Source: a virus. Taken from it: a DNA stretch of 28,173 bases. Below the pieces are notes generated by a model that was not told the DNA's origin, did no database searches, and saw nothing but the letters and a program-made list of their open reading frames with translations. The translations under genes were made by a program, and so were the position numbers. The DNA lies in the IMG/VR virus record IMGVR_UViG_3300023184_000424, positions 1-28,173 of that record; one strand, given 5' to 3'. This document shows, piece by piece, positions 7,054 to 14,436 of the stretch (positions are counted from its first letter, which is position 1; every line of letters starts with the position of its first letter).

Positions 7054-8118
7054 CTATTTGTCTAATCTAAATCCAAAGCATACAGGGAAGCGAGGAATGC
7101 CATCCATAGAGTATTCAAAAAACCTAATCTCGGCAATCGTTCCAATATAATTATTTTTATTAACAAGAAACTCTTTTCTTTCCTCATGTGAGAATTTCAT
7201 TCCTGCTCTAAATAGTTTTCCATTATGCTCTAATACAGGGGTTCCCCATTCGGGACGACTTTCGGATGGTTCTACATCTACAATTTTGCAAGCAATATCA
7301 AGGAAGTCTTTGTATTTAAGAAGATTAGAACTTCTACCATTTGTTTTATATGTTTCATCTCCCCATCTAACAATAGACCCCTCATATCCTTTGGAAATAA
7401 ACCTTTGGTGATGCTCTTTTAACTCATCCTCATTTTTAATTTGGTGAGTTTCGACAACTACCAAGTGATCCCTGCCATTTACATACGGAGGAATGGACTT
7501 CGACCTTTCGGAGAATGGCTTATCAACCACAACATCATATACATGGAATTTAACTCTTTCCGAAATACCTTCTTGATACTTCTTTATGCTTCTCATGTTG
7601 TTTTGAAAGTTCTCACCTTCAATATACAACTCCCCATCAAGTATAACATTTACAGGGATAGTGGATAAAGACTTCTCGATATGTTCCATGTTGGAAATTG
7701 GTTTACCCTGTCTTGAAATCAAAATGACATTGCCGTTTTTTATATGAGCAAGACAACGCATTCCATCCAGCTTTGGCTGAACCCATGTTTTATTCCATTC
7801 TATTTTTTCTTTCTCGTCCTTGAATGACTTGGCTAACATCGGTAGGATAACAACAGATGATTCTAATTCACCGATAGATCGAAAATATCCCTCTGTCAAT
7901 TTGTCCGAAATCTTGCTTTCCCCTTCTTGCTCTGCTTGTTGTTCTGGTGTTGTTTCGTTCACCTTGCCTACATTTTTAGACTTGCATATTTTAGAATGAG
8001 TTATGGGAGAGTCTGTTCCAATGATTCCCGATTCTTGAATCATTTCTGCTCCAATAGTATATACCTTTAAGTATCTTGTATTTCCAGATGTATCTTTTTT
8101 ATATATTGTGGTTTGCAT
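7054..8118 (-). CDS. ATP-dependent DNA ligase, 354 aa
   Basis: A nucleotidyltransferase with motif I QPKLDGMRC (Lys116 would be adenylated), motif III LDGELY, motif IV EGSIVR and motif V LLKYKD, then an OB domain ending RFPVCFGFR. The N-terminal 80 residues (YKKDTSGNTRYLKVYTIG, then KNVGKVNETTPEQQA) are the small WGR-like domain seen in some phage ligases. It seals nicks in phage DNA replication or repair. ATG 8118 is chosen over an in-frame upstream ATG (8286): the intervening sequence is the promoter and leader and overlaps the 8165-8359 gene. A (CAACC) leader precedes it. Confidence 0.93.
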   Translation of the reverse strand: MQTTIYKKDTSGNTRYLKVYTIGAEMIQESGIIGTDSPITHSKICKSKNVGKVNETTPEQQAEQEGESKISDKLTEGYFRSIGELESSVVILPMLAKSFKDEKEKIEWNKTWVQPKLDGMRCLAHIKNGNVILISRQGKPISNMEHIEKSLSTIPVNVILDGELYIEGENFQNNMRSIKKYQEGISERVKFHVYDVVVDKPFSERSKSIPPYVNGRDHLVVVETHQIKNEDELKEHHQRFISKGYEGSIVRWGDETYKTNGRSSNLLKYKDFLDIACKIVDVEPSESRPEWGTPVLEHNGKLFRAGMKFSHEERKEFLVNKNNYIGTIAEIRFFEYSMDGIPRFPVCFGFRLDK

Positions 8119-8146
8119 TTGTTTTGGTTGTGGTTGGTTGTGGTTG

Positions 8147-8175
8147 GTTGTATGTGAGAGTATTTTAATTGTCAA
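8147..8175 (-). promoter_or_regulatory. possible promoter for the DNA ligase
   Basis: Minus strand TTGACA (8170-8175), 17 nt, then TACAAC (a weak -10). It overlaps the 3' end of the 8165-8359 gene and feeds the A/C-rich ligase leader. The -35 is perfect but the -10 is poor. Confidence 0.4.
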
Positions 8176-8359
8176 TAATATCCATCGACTTGTTGCGAGA
8201 ATATCCAACTTTATGACATTTGCAATAAGAAATTGCATCCCGCAAGTTTCGGAAGGATTCGCCTCGTCCCGCAAAAGAAGGATCAATCAAATCCATTACA
8301 TTGTATCTCACATCTTTTTCGATTTCGTCTCTAGTAATAACCAGTTCGATTTGTTTCAT
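8165..8359 (-). CDS. hypothetical protein, 64 aa
   Basis: MKQIELVITRDEIEKDVRY, then GRGESFRNLRDAISYCKCHKV: soluble, with a CKCH motif near residue 47. No family recognised. It is the first minus-strand gene downstream of the 8360-8933 regulatory island. Confidence 0.6.
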   Translation of the reverse strand: MKQIELVITRDEIEKDVRYNVMDLIDPSFAGRGESFRNLRDAISYCKCHKVGYSRNKSMDIIDN

Positions 8360-8415
8360 GCCTCGAAAGTATTATATTTTTGTAGTATGTCCAGAATTAT
8401 TTTTTATTTTTTTTG

Positions 8416-8464
8416 TGTTACATTTATGTAACACAATACAACACGCAAACTATTGTGTTACATG
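8416..8464. promoter_or_regulatory. GTGTTACAT operator-like repeats
   Basis: A perfect palindrome GTGTTACAT-TT-ATGTAACAC (8416-8435) is followed by a third GTGTTACAT (8456-8464). A fourth, inverted copy (ATGTAACAC) is at 8587-8595. The first three lie upstream of the minus-strand gene starting at 8359 and of a possible plus-strand small RNA. They could bind a dimeric phage repressor or activator. Confidence 0.55.
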
Positions 8465-8480
8465 ATATTGATTGACTATT

Positions 8481-8569
8481 AGGAATCGAGATTGTAGGAT
8501 GGATTCATGGTTAAATTCTATTCCTCACTCTCCCCGATTGATTGGGTCATTCCGATCAATCGGTTTTTT
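8481..8569 (+). ncRNA. candidate small RNA ending in an intrinsic terminator
   Basis: There is no coding gene here, but the plus strand has a pairing AGGAAT (8481-8486)/ATTCCT (8520-8525) followed by a strong terminator. A poor promoter (TTGTGT, 18 nt, TATTAG) lies just upstream and overlaps the third GTGTTACAT copy. Flanking genes are all on the minus strand, so this terminator serves no visible gene. That suggests a transcript of about 90 nt. Confidence 0.4.
8534..8569 (+). terminator. Rho-independent terminator, plus strand
   Basis: CCGATTGAT pairs with ATCAATCGG (9 bp, 12-nt loop) and is followed by six T. On the minus strand no T run follows, so it acts for plus-strand transcription. 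Confidence 0.75.
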
Positions 8570-8660
8570 ATTTCAAATGGATTTTCATGTAACACAAATG
8601 CAATGTATTACAACATCTTACAACACATTAAAACATAACACAATACAACACCTTACATTA

Positions 8661-8775
8661 TATTACAATGTATTACAATGTAATACAATATAATCTAATA
8701 CAACATATTACAATGTATTACAATATAATCTAATACAACATATTACAATGTATTACAATATAATCTAATAAAACA
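8661..8775. repeat. AT-rich tandem repeats (35-bp unit), iteron-like
   Basis: Three units begin TATTACAATGTATTACAATA: 8661-8705 (45 bp, with a 10-bp internal insertion), 8706-8740 and 8741-8775 (one mismatch). A degenerate fourth continues to about 8810. TGTATTACAA occurs at least five times between 8600 and 8800. The tract has no gene. It could be a replication origin or a multi-site regulator platform. Confidence 0.85.
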
Positions 8776-8848
8776 TCTTACAATGTATTACAATCTATTG
8801 TAACCACTTATCTTATAATACTAATAAAATATTTTTTGTTTTAAAATT

Positions 8849-8881
8849 AAAACCCCCTCTCATTTTTAATTTAAGGGGTTT
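8849..8881 (-). terminator. terminator after the 8934-9254 gene
   Basis: On the minus strand AAACCCC pairs with GGGGTTT, with an 18-nt AT-rich loop, followed by TAATTTTAAAAC. The T run is interrupted, so efficiency is uncertain. It lies 53 nt past the stop. Confidence 0.5.
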
Positions 8882-8933
8882 CAATATATTTCTTCCATAT
8901 TAATATATGGATTGTTATTTGTTTTATTTTATA

Positions 8934-9254
8934 TTAAACGGATACTTCGTGATATGCGCTTGGATTATTTTCTAATTCCATAAAAGTATCAAGATCGGAT
9001 TCTACGGAATCATCTAATACTTTAATAATGACGTTTTTATTTGTTGTAAATATTTTATTAGTAAATCTACCATTATGTAATGGTATATAAATTTCAATCT
9101 TTGGGGTTTCTTCCTGATTATTTGATGTTTGAGTCTCTTGTGGTTGAACTTGAGTTTGTGGTTGAACTTGAGGTTGAACTTGAGGTTGTGGTTGTGGTTG
9201 ATTTAATTCTTCGATGAGGAATTTGTTTATGAGGTCTGTTGTTTTTGTTTTCAT
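8934..9254 (-). CDS. hypothetical protein with Gln-Pro repeat linker, 106 aa
   Basis: The N-terminus MKTKTTDLINKFLIEELN resembles the short N-terminal motif of several unrelated proteins here (see findings). It is followed by about 25 residues of QPQPQVQPQVQPQTQ-type repeat and a C-terminal domain of about 60 residues. ATG 9254 is chosen; the upstream in-frame extension translates a region full of inverted repeats. The anchor-linker-domain layout would suit a virion or membrane-tethered protein. Function unknown. Confidence 0.65.
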   Translation of the reverse strand: MKTKTTDLINKFLIEELNQPQPQPQVQPQVQPQTQVQPQETQTSNNQEETPKIEIYIPLHNGRFTNKIFTTNKNVIIKVLDDSVESDLDTFMELENNPSAYHEVSV

Positions 9255-9300
9255 GTTATTATATGATGTAAAATAGTGCGGTAATGCTACACCATGCAGC

Positions 9301-9339
9301 AATACAACACCATGTTGCATTAAAACAGAGTGTTGTATT
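9301..9339. other. 10-bp inverted repeat after the 9347 gene
   Basis: AATACAACAC (9301-9310) and GTGTTGTATT (9330-9339) flank a 19-nt loop, directly past a minus-strand stop codon and without a T run. It is the third such post-stop hairpin (compare 1928-1976 and 5086-5118). Confidence 0.5.
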
Positions 9340-9346
9340 AAAACGC

Positions 9347-10153
9347 TTATGCTTTTCCTTGTCTCATCAATTCAACCAATGATGGTCTTTTTGTTTTCAT
9401 TGATCTTCCTTGTTTTCCATCAATAAGTTCAAGTAATGCATCAAATGTATTTCCTCTTTCTTTTAAAGCATTAACGAATTGCCCATAAGACATATCAGAA
9501 ACTGCTTCTGGTTTAACATGCGACCTATCAAACTCTACTGTAGATGAAAACGGAGAACCGGTAATTTCACCAGTAGGTCTTGTGTGGAATCGGTATTCCG
9601 TTTGTTGACCATCTAAATTTGTATATGTTGCATATTTAGCTTCGGTTTCTTCCTGTCTTAAATCGGATTCTTTAAATTCTGATGATTGAAATACCAAAGT
9701 TAATAATTGACCCCAACTTACATATTTCTCTGGTGTTTTAGAGAAATCTTTATATTTGGTCAAAAACTCTTGATTATTTTGTTGTCTCGCTTGACCTATT
9801 TTTTTAGCAAAACCAAGCAGTTGTGCTTGAGTAGGAATTTGTCCTTCTTTTGTTTTTGGTATATTAACATAATTAGGGGAAGATTCGTTTGTAAAGAATA
9901 CTTCCTTTACTTTATTAACAAACGCCATACCGGATAGATATTCTTTTCCAACTTTAATTTTTTTGTCTTTATGTTTAAAATCTGATGCGACAACTAAAGG
10001 ATATATTAGGAACTTGGGATCGGATGATTGAACGAAATTATTAACGTCATTTTCGGTGTCTAGATTTGTTAATGCTTCTTCTAAAGATACGTGTCCACCT
10101 CTGGAACCAATTGCTTCAGTTAAAAGTTCTTTAATTAATACATCAAATTTCAT
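9347..10153 (-). CDS. hypothetical, possible virion-associated protein, 268 aa
   Basis: N-terminus MKFDVLIKELLTEAIGSRGG: an amphipathic start of the type h-h-x-E-h-h that recurs on several proteins in this window and resembles T4 capsid-targeting peptides. The remainder is soluble and of mixed composition, with no recognised domain. It is flanked by an inverted repeat downstream and the 54-aa gene upstream. A structural or head-packaged role is inference only. Confidence 0.7.
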   Translation of the reverse strand: MKFDVLIKELLTEAIGSRGGHVSLEEALTNLDTENDVNNFVQSSDPKFLIYPLVVASDFKHKDKKIKVGKEYLSGMAFVNKVKEVFFTNESSPNYVNIPKTKEGQIPTQAQLLGFAKKIGQARQQNNQEFLTKYKDFSKTPEKYVSWGQLLTLVFQSSEFKESDLRQEETEAKYATYTNLDGQQTEYRFHTRPTGEITGSPFSSTVEFDRSHVKPEAVSDMSYGQFVNALKERGNTFDALLELIDGKQGRSMKTKRPSLVELMRQGKA

Positions 10154-10201
10154 ATGTTTATATATTTACCACAATAAAGTCTCTTATTCTATAAAAATAT
10201 T

Positions 10202-10366
10202 TTATTTATTTTTTGTGGATTTACGCATAAATAATTCAGCCACATCGAGATCACTTGTATTTTCGTCATCCGTCTCGTAGTAATTAACTTCGTCATCAAT
10301 CACAATTTTCCATTTTTTAATGCTTTTTTTCTCCAAAATAGGTATTTTTTCGTCTTTTTTTTCCAT
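10202..10366 (-). CDS. hypothetical charged protein, 54 aa
   Basis: Starts MEKKDEKIPILEKKSIKKWK and ends MRKSTKNK. It is very rich in Lys, Glu and Asp and probably soluble. Two 21-bp direct repeats lie just before the ATG. No family recognised. Confidence 0.55.
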   Translation of the reverse strand: MEKKDEKIPILEKKSIKKWKIVIDDEVNYYETDDENTSDLDVAELFMRKSTKNK

Positions 10367-10407
10367 TTTTATGTACTTTTTTCTCGTTTTTATGTACTTT
10401 TTTTTCG
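10366..10407. repeat. 21-bp tandem direct repeat before a start codon
   Basis: TTTTTATGTACTTTTTTCTCG occurs at 10366-10386 and again, with one mismatch, at 10387-10407. On the minus strand this gives a purine-rich GAGAAAAAAGTACATAAAAA leader copied twice, the last base merging with the ATG. It may be slippage or a duplicated translation leader. Confidence 0.6.
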
Positions 10408-10434
10408 TTTTATCGGTTAAAAAACTTCATAATC

Positions 10435-10869
10435 TTACCAATAAAACCCGGTTTCAGATTTTTTTGTGTATCTAATAGCAGTCAAAGGCATATATGTCCA
10501 TGTTGATTTTAGGATATAATATACTCCAGAAACTAACTCTTTTAGTCTAGACCAAGGCGTGGTTTTTATTTTAATCTTGGGGATTTTGGGGTCGGAGATT
10601 TGTAATGTATCTGTTAAAAAATCTAATTCATGTGTATCCTGATACACTTCCCGACATCCAAAATCAAAAAATTTATAATCCAATAACATTGGTTTTATAG
10701 AAAAATTCCAATTATCTTTTAGAAGATTCCAGCGATCTTTTAGTGTAAAGATTGTTAGATTTTTGGGTGGAATTTCATCTACTATTTTTTTAGGTGAATT
10801 TGTTTGTTTATACTCGACGCCATCATCAGACGCCATAATTTTAACATAATCTATGGGATTGGGTTTCAT
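10435..10869 (-). CDS. hypothetical protein, 144 aa
   Basis: MKPNPIDYVKIMASDDGVEYK; Trp-rich in the middle (DRWNLLKDNWNF, then TPWSRLKELVSG, then YYILKSTWTYM). The last hydrophobic stretch is not a clear membrane helix. Its start overlaps the upstream stop by 4 nt. No family recognised. Confidence 0.65.
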   Translation of the reverse strand: MKPNPIDYVKIMASDDGVEYKQTNSPKKIVDEIPPKNLTIFTLKDRWNLLKDNWNFSIKPMLLDYKFFDFGCREVYQDTHELDFLTDTLQISDPKIPKIKIKTTPWSRLKELVSGVYYILKSTWTYMPLTAIRYTKKSETGFYW

Positions 10870-11138
10870 TCAAAATATAAGTTATGGGTTCTCGCTTCGT
10901 CCATATACCCCTCCGCTTTTAAATAGTATTTAATATATTCTATTTCGTTTTTATTCAATTCGTATTTTTCATTTTCTAAACTATATTCTTTGGTTTTTTT
11001 CCTCTTATACGAAATATGTATTTTTTGTGCATTCAATCCTTTTGGATTTTCTATCTTAATCAAAAGATCTAATCCTCTTATAGATACATTTCGTTCGTAA
11101 ATAATAGGATTTGTTAATTTTAATTCATTATTTTTCAT
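10866..11138 (-). CDS. hypothetical protein, 90 aa
   Basis: MKNNELKLTNPIIYERNVSI; a beta-strand-like N-terminal half and a basic central stretch (YKRKKTKEYS). It abuts the upstream zinc-ribbon-like gene with no gap. Function unknown. Confidence 0.65.
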   Translation of the reverse strand: MKNNELKLTNPIIYERNVSIRGLDLLIKIENPKGLNAQKIHISYKRKKTKEYSLENEKYELNKNEIEYIKYYLKAEGYMDEARTHNLYFE

Positions 11139-11654
11139 CTATTTTCTATTCTTGCTAAATTTTTTAAGAGCACACGCACAATACTCATTTATACTACAAT
11201 AGTCACAAGTTCTATCATTATCAAGATATATATCAGGTCGAATGCACATATTTTTAGTAAACTCTGCACATGCTTTTTTATCTTTATTGAGATCAATAGT
11301 AGTCCGTGGTTTGTTTAAATCTATCTTAGGAGTCTCTCTGCGAATTTTTTCGATCTCCTCTTCAATCTCCCATTGAGTTTTAACTTTCTTAACGATTGGT
11401 TTTCGTTCTATGGGTGGTGCAGTTAAAATTCTACAATCTTTACACATTGTAGATTTTAACATTACTTCCACGTTACCCCCCGCATTTTTGAAAGCATGTT
11501 TCATACCCGCACCCTTTAACTTGGCGGGATACATTTTACATTTACAACAAATTATCTCATTGTAAGGTAACTTATTATGTTCCTTATAATGTTCTAACCA
11601 ACCCTTTAAATTTTCAAATTGGTTTTTTGATAGTTTCTTTTTTGGTCTTCCCAT
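11139..11654 (-). CDS. Cys-rich, AT-hook-like putative DNA-binding protein, 171 aa
   Basis: The N-terminus MGRPKKKLS has the GRP core of an AT hook. Two cysteine groups follow: ICCKCKMYPAKLKGAG, then STMCKDC (about 35-80), suggesting one zinc-binding unit; and near the C-terminus NMCIRPD, then RTCDYCSINEYCACALKK, suggesting a second. This implies nucleic-acid binding, possibly a phage transcription factor, but no family is recognised. AGGAG touches the ATG, and a TATAAT lies 16 nt upstream of it. Confidence 0.65.
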   Translation of the reverse strand: MGRPKKKLSKNQFENLKGWLEHYKEHNKLPYNEIICCKCKMYPAKLKGAGMKHAFKNAGGNVEVMLKSTMCKDCRILTAPPIERKPIVKKVKTQWEIEEEIEKIRRETPKIDLNKPRTTIDLNKDKKACAEFTKNMCIRPDIYLDNDRTCDYCSINEYCACALKKFSKNRK

Positions 11655-11718
11655 CTCCTATATATTATAGGTAATTATTGACAATGCAATAATATTTTTT
11701 ATTTTTTCAAAAAAGATT

Positions 11719-11913
11719 TTATCTACGTATCAACGTAAATTTAACAGCGAAAGATGATGCATTTTTAGAAATGACTTCGTGATCCTTCGTAAACAATCCA
11801 TTTAATCTAAAAGCGTCAATCTGTTTGATTATTTCTTCATTCATGAATCTTTCTCTTTCTGAGAAAGTTGTGTTCTGCTTTTTAAAATTTATTCGTATTG
11901 TTTGAATTTCCAT
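11719..11913 (-). CDS. hypothetical protein, 64 aa
   Basis: MEIQTIRINFKKQNTTFSERERF; basic, soluble. It is the first minus-strand gene left of the divergent region at 11914-12001. No family recognised. Confidence 0.55.
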   Translation of the reverse strand: MEIQTIRINFKKQNTTFSERERFMNEEIIKQIDAFRLNGLFTKDHEVISKNASSFAVKFTLIRR

Positions 11914-12001
11914 ACCTATTACTTAATCAACATATCTTATTTTACAATTGGGTTCAATAAATATTCTTTAAAAATGATTAACTTATAATAAATATAATTA
12001 T
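11914..12001. promoter_or_regulatory. divergent intergenic region with candidate late promoter
   Basis: Transcription switches from minus to plus here. For the plus strand, AATAAATA (11987-11994), one base from the T4 late-promoter octamer TATAAATA, ends 7 nt before the ATG at 12002. The TATAAATA upstream of the 16564 gene has exactly the same spacing. No good -35 is seen. Confidence 0.45.
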
Positions 12002-12793
12002 ATGAGAAAAGATGACATTCTATTAAATGAAATATACGGTAAACTTAATGTAGATATTTTAATAGAAGGAATTATACAAACGGCGAAAGATAAAATAAGT
12101 TCTGTTTGGAAAAATCCATTTAGAAAACATAAAGAAGATATAGATAGTGATATTGTTAGTGTTCTTAGTGCTGCCGCTGAAAAACTTAAACGTTTGGGTG
12201 TAAATCCAGAAGAATATTTAAGTCCAAAAACCGTTAGAGGTATGGTTACACCGCCGAATTGGTCTGCACCTTCTAATGCATCAATGTCTACTGAACCAAC
12301 TCCAACTACCACTCCTACCAAAATTATTACAAAACCACCAGTAGTTTCGGTTAATTCCAAACCAACCCCATCAATACCACAGAAAAAATCACCTACGGCT
12401 ATTTATAGTTCGGTAAAACCTGGCGAATTACATAATATTCTAAAAGGTAAAGATCCTATGGGATATAAAGTTCCTGATGATTTAAAAGATCCAAAGACAA
12501 ACAAAATGACAGGTCCAGAAGTAATGGAATATTTAGGAATTGATTTGGAAGAGTTAAATTATTTAGTTACAAAACTTAAAGCATTCTCATTTAAAAAAGA
12601 TAAAATAGATGTTAGTGATGTAGAAGGTAGTAAATACTTGAGAATACAACAAGCTCTAAAAGATAGAGATGATTCACTAAAAACGGCTGCTGCTACCAAG
12701 AAACCCGCTGCTACCAAGAAACCCGCTGCTACCAAGAAACCCGCTGCTACCAAGAAACCCGCTGCTGCAAAAAAACCAGCTAAAAATAAATAA
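12002..12793 (+). CDS. putative DNA-binding (internal-head-type) protein with histone H1-like tail, 263 aa
   Basis: The N-terminus MRKDDILLNEIYGKLNVDIL carries the motif shared by several proteins here. A Pro/Thr-rich linker (about 85-135) and a central helical domain follow. The C-terminus (about 230-263) is a run of AATKKP repeats like eukaryotic H1 and bacterial H1-like tails, which bind DNA. The repeat is encoded by four perfect 18-bp copies. A packaging-associated role is inferred from the signal-like N-terminus plus basic tail. A late-type promoter precedes the start. Confidence 0.75.
   Translation: MRKDDILLNEIYGKLNVDILIEGIIQTAKDKISSVWKNPFRKHKEDIDSDIVSVLSAAAEKLKRLGVNPEEYLSPKTVRGMVTPPNWSAPSNASMSTEPTPTTTPTKIITKPPVVSVNSKPTPSIPQKKSPTAIYSSVKPGELHNILKGKDPMGYKVPDDLKDPKTNKMTGPEVMEYLGIDLEELNYLVTKLKAFSFKKDKIDVSDVEGSKYLRIQQALKDRDDSLKTAAATKKPAATKKPAATKKPAATKKPAAAKKPAKNK
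12689..12760 (+). repeat. four 18-bp perfect tandem repeats
   Basis: GCTGCTACCAAGAAACCC is repeated four times without mismatch, encoding AATKKP. Perfect identity suggests recent expansion by slippage, so copy number may differ between strains. Confidence 0.95.
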
Positions 12794-12801
12794 TTTTTTT
12801 A

Positions 12802-12830
12802 TTGACTTCATATTTTTTATCACATACATT
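12802..12830 (+). promoter_or_regulatory. sigma70-type promoter for the 12850 gene
   Basis: TTGACT (12802-12807), a 17-nt spacer, TACATT (12825-12830). The predicted start near 12837 gives a leader of about 13 nt. Confidence 0.65.
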
Positions 12831-12849
12831 AGGATTGTGGTAGTCATAT

Positions 12850-13380
12850 ATGAGTATTAAAATAAAGTCTAATGATGATTTTTTAGAAGTTGTTGTTACA
12901 AAACAATTAATAAAAGAAGCACAAGATAGAAACCAATATTTTTATAGCAAATATGGAAATTTAGGAACAAATAGAATTGATAAAAAAAATCAAAGAATAA
13001 CTGGATATCTTGCAGAAGTAGCTATAAAAAATACATTTAAAAAACTAAACTATAGTGAAGATGACGAAGTAGATTTTATATCTCAATCTAAATTGATAAC
13101 GTTAGATTCCAAATCTCAAGGATGTAATGGAAAACCAAAAACAAATTACGTTGGAACATTATACGAAAATCAAAAAAATAGAAATTGTGATATATTAATT
13201 TTTTCTAGGGTAAAAAATACGCATGACATAATTTGGATAACTGGCTTTATAACTAAAAAAGAATTTTTAAATATTTCCAATCTAATTCCAAAGGGAACTA
13301 AAAATAATAATTTCACATATGATGACTCTAGATATGAATTGGAATATAGTTCATTATACAATCCATCTCTTTTGTTATAA
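12850..13380 (+). CDS. PD-(D/E)XK nuclease-like protein, 176 aa
   Basis: A helix with GYLAEVAIKNTF (about 52-63) is followed by EVDFISQ and ITLDSKSQGC (about 83-98). This matches the order GxxxE...D...(D/E)xK of the PD-(D/E)XK nuclease fold, with Glu56, Asp80 and DSK as candidate active-site residues. Such proteins include restriction-like and repair nucleases. The assignment rests on motif spacing only. It has its own promoter, and another promoter follows it. Confidence 0.55.
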   Translation: MSIKIKSNDDFLEVVVTKQLIKEAQDRNQYFYSKYGNLGTNRIDKKNQRITGYLAEVAIKNTFKKLNYSEDDEVDFISQSKLITLDSKSQGCNGKPKTNYVGTLYENQKNRNCDILIFSRVKNTHDIIWITGFITKKEFLNISNLIPKGTKNNNFTYDDSRYELEYSSLYNPSLLL

Positions 13381-13390
13381 ATTTTTTTAT

Positions 13391-13419
13391 TTGACATATT
13401 TTATTTTATAACCGATAAT
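13391..13419 (+). promoter_or_regulatory. sigma70-type promoter for the RNA ligase
   Basis: TTGACA (13391-13396), a 17-nt spacer, GATAAT (13414-13419). The -10 ends 6 nt before the ATG at 13426, so transcription should start at or very near the initiation codon. AGGAAT between them could be a coincidental SD. Confidence 0.75.
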
Positions 13420-13425
13420 AGGAAT

Positions 13426-14436
13426 ATGAAATTAGCATCAATAGAGATTATTAAATCTATAAAAAATCATAATAATGCAGATTCTTTAGAAATAGTAGAG
13501 ATTCTTGGGTGGCAAACTGTTGTTAAAAAGGGCATTCATACGGAAGGAGATAAAGTAGTTTTTATTACTATCGATGCGATTGTGCCTCGTTGCGATTGGT
13601 CGGAATTTTTGGTAGATAAAAAAAATCCAGACAAACAAATAAGAATAAAAAACATAAAACTTCGCGGTGAATATAGTTCAGGATTAGTTATTTCTCTAAG
13701 TGAATTCACTCCGAATATTCAAGTACTTGACGTTGGTTCAGATATTACTAATGTTTTAGAAATTAAAAAGTATATCAAGGATATTCCCGCTAATCTATCC
13801 GGAGAAACCATTGGAGACTTCCCAAATCATTTAGCATCTAAAACTGATGAGGATAATGGATTAAATGATCCGGAATTAGTAGAAAAAGTTCTTGCTTACG
13901 ATCCATATATAACAATAACCTCTAAATTAGATGGTTCTAGTATAACTTTAATTGTTGAAGATGGAATACTTACACAAGTTTGCAGTAGAAATCTCTCTAA
14001 AAAGGATACTGAAAATAGTGCATTTTGGAATGCTGCTAAAAAAATAAAAATACCCAAAAATTGGACGGGTGTTATTGCTGGAGAATTATGCGGAAATGGA
14101 ATACAGAAGAATCACCTTAGATTGGATGGTGTTAAGATTTTTGTTTTCCAGATTAGTCAAAATGGAACATATATGACTTATGATGAAATGGAAAAATTTT
14201 GTACAAATATCTTGCAGTGTGATGTAGTTCCTTTAATTTCTAGTTTAGAAGTAGCGGCAACCATTAAAATCTGGAAAGATCCATTACAAAAACTTCAACA
14301 TCTAGCAGACTTACAAAGATATGATAGTGGATTATTTGGAGAAGGTATCGTTGTTCGTCCATCATCATATCCTAGAGGTTATTCTTCCCGTCGTCCACTT
14401 GGATTTAAATTGATTAACAGAAATTATAAAGATTAA
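13426..14436 (+). CDS. RNA ligase, Rnl5/DRB0094-type, 336 aa
   Basis: The N-terminal domain of about 120 residues (VEILGWQTVVKKG, then GDKVVFITIDAIVP) looks like the OB module of the Deinococcus DRB0094-type RNA ligases. The nucleotidyltransferase domain has motif I TSKLDGSS (Lys167), a GELCGNGIQ block, motif IV EGIVVRP (306-312) and motif V FKLIN (327-331). The enzyme would seal RNA ends via an AMP-RNA intermediate, perhaps repairing tRNAs cut by host anticodon nucleases; this fits a tRNA-rich phage but is inference. The promoter suggests a leaderless mRNA. Confidence 0.9.
   Translation: MKLASIEIIKSIKNHNNADSLEIVEILGWQTVVKKGIHTEGDKVVFITIDAIVPRCDWSEFLVDKKNPDKQIRIKNIKLRGEYSSGLVISLSEFTPNIQVLDVGSDITNVLEIKKYIKDIPANLSGETIGDFPNHLASKTDEDNGLNDPELVEKVLAYDPYITITSKLDGSSITLIVEDGILTQVCSRNLSKKDTENSAFWNAAKKIKIPKNWTGVIAGELCGNGIQKNHLRLDGVKIFVFQISQNGTYMTYDEMEKFCTNILQCDVVPLISSLEVAATIKIWKDPLQKLQHLADLQRYDSGLFGEGIVVRPSSYPRGYSSRRPLGFKLINRNYKD

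Noticed and set aside
8119-8286. Upstream extension of the DNA ligase
   Set aside because: It overlaps the 64-aa gene at 8165-8359, the promoter and the AACC leader, and adds no ligase-like sequence.
8472-8693. 73-codon plus-strand frame over the terminator and repeats
   Set aside because: Its translation follows the AT-rich repeats and passes through an intrinsic terminator; composition is not protein-like.
8661-8775. CRISPR array
   Set aside because: The units are contiguous, with no unique spacers between them; this is a tandem array.
9255-9320. N-terminal extension of the 8934-9254 gene
   Set aside because: The added residues come from a region of inverted repeats around CACCATG; the internal ATG 9254 gives the shared N-terminal motif.
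12559-12753. 64-codon minus-strand frame with AAGFLV repeats
   Set aside because: A mirror of the AATKKP repeat tract in the plus-strand gene.
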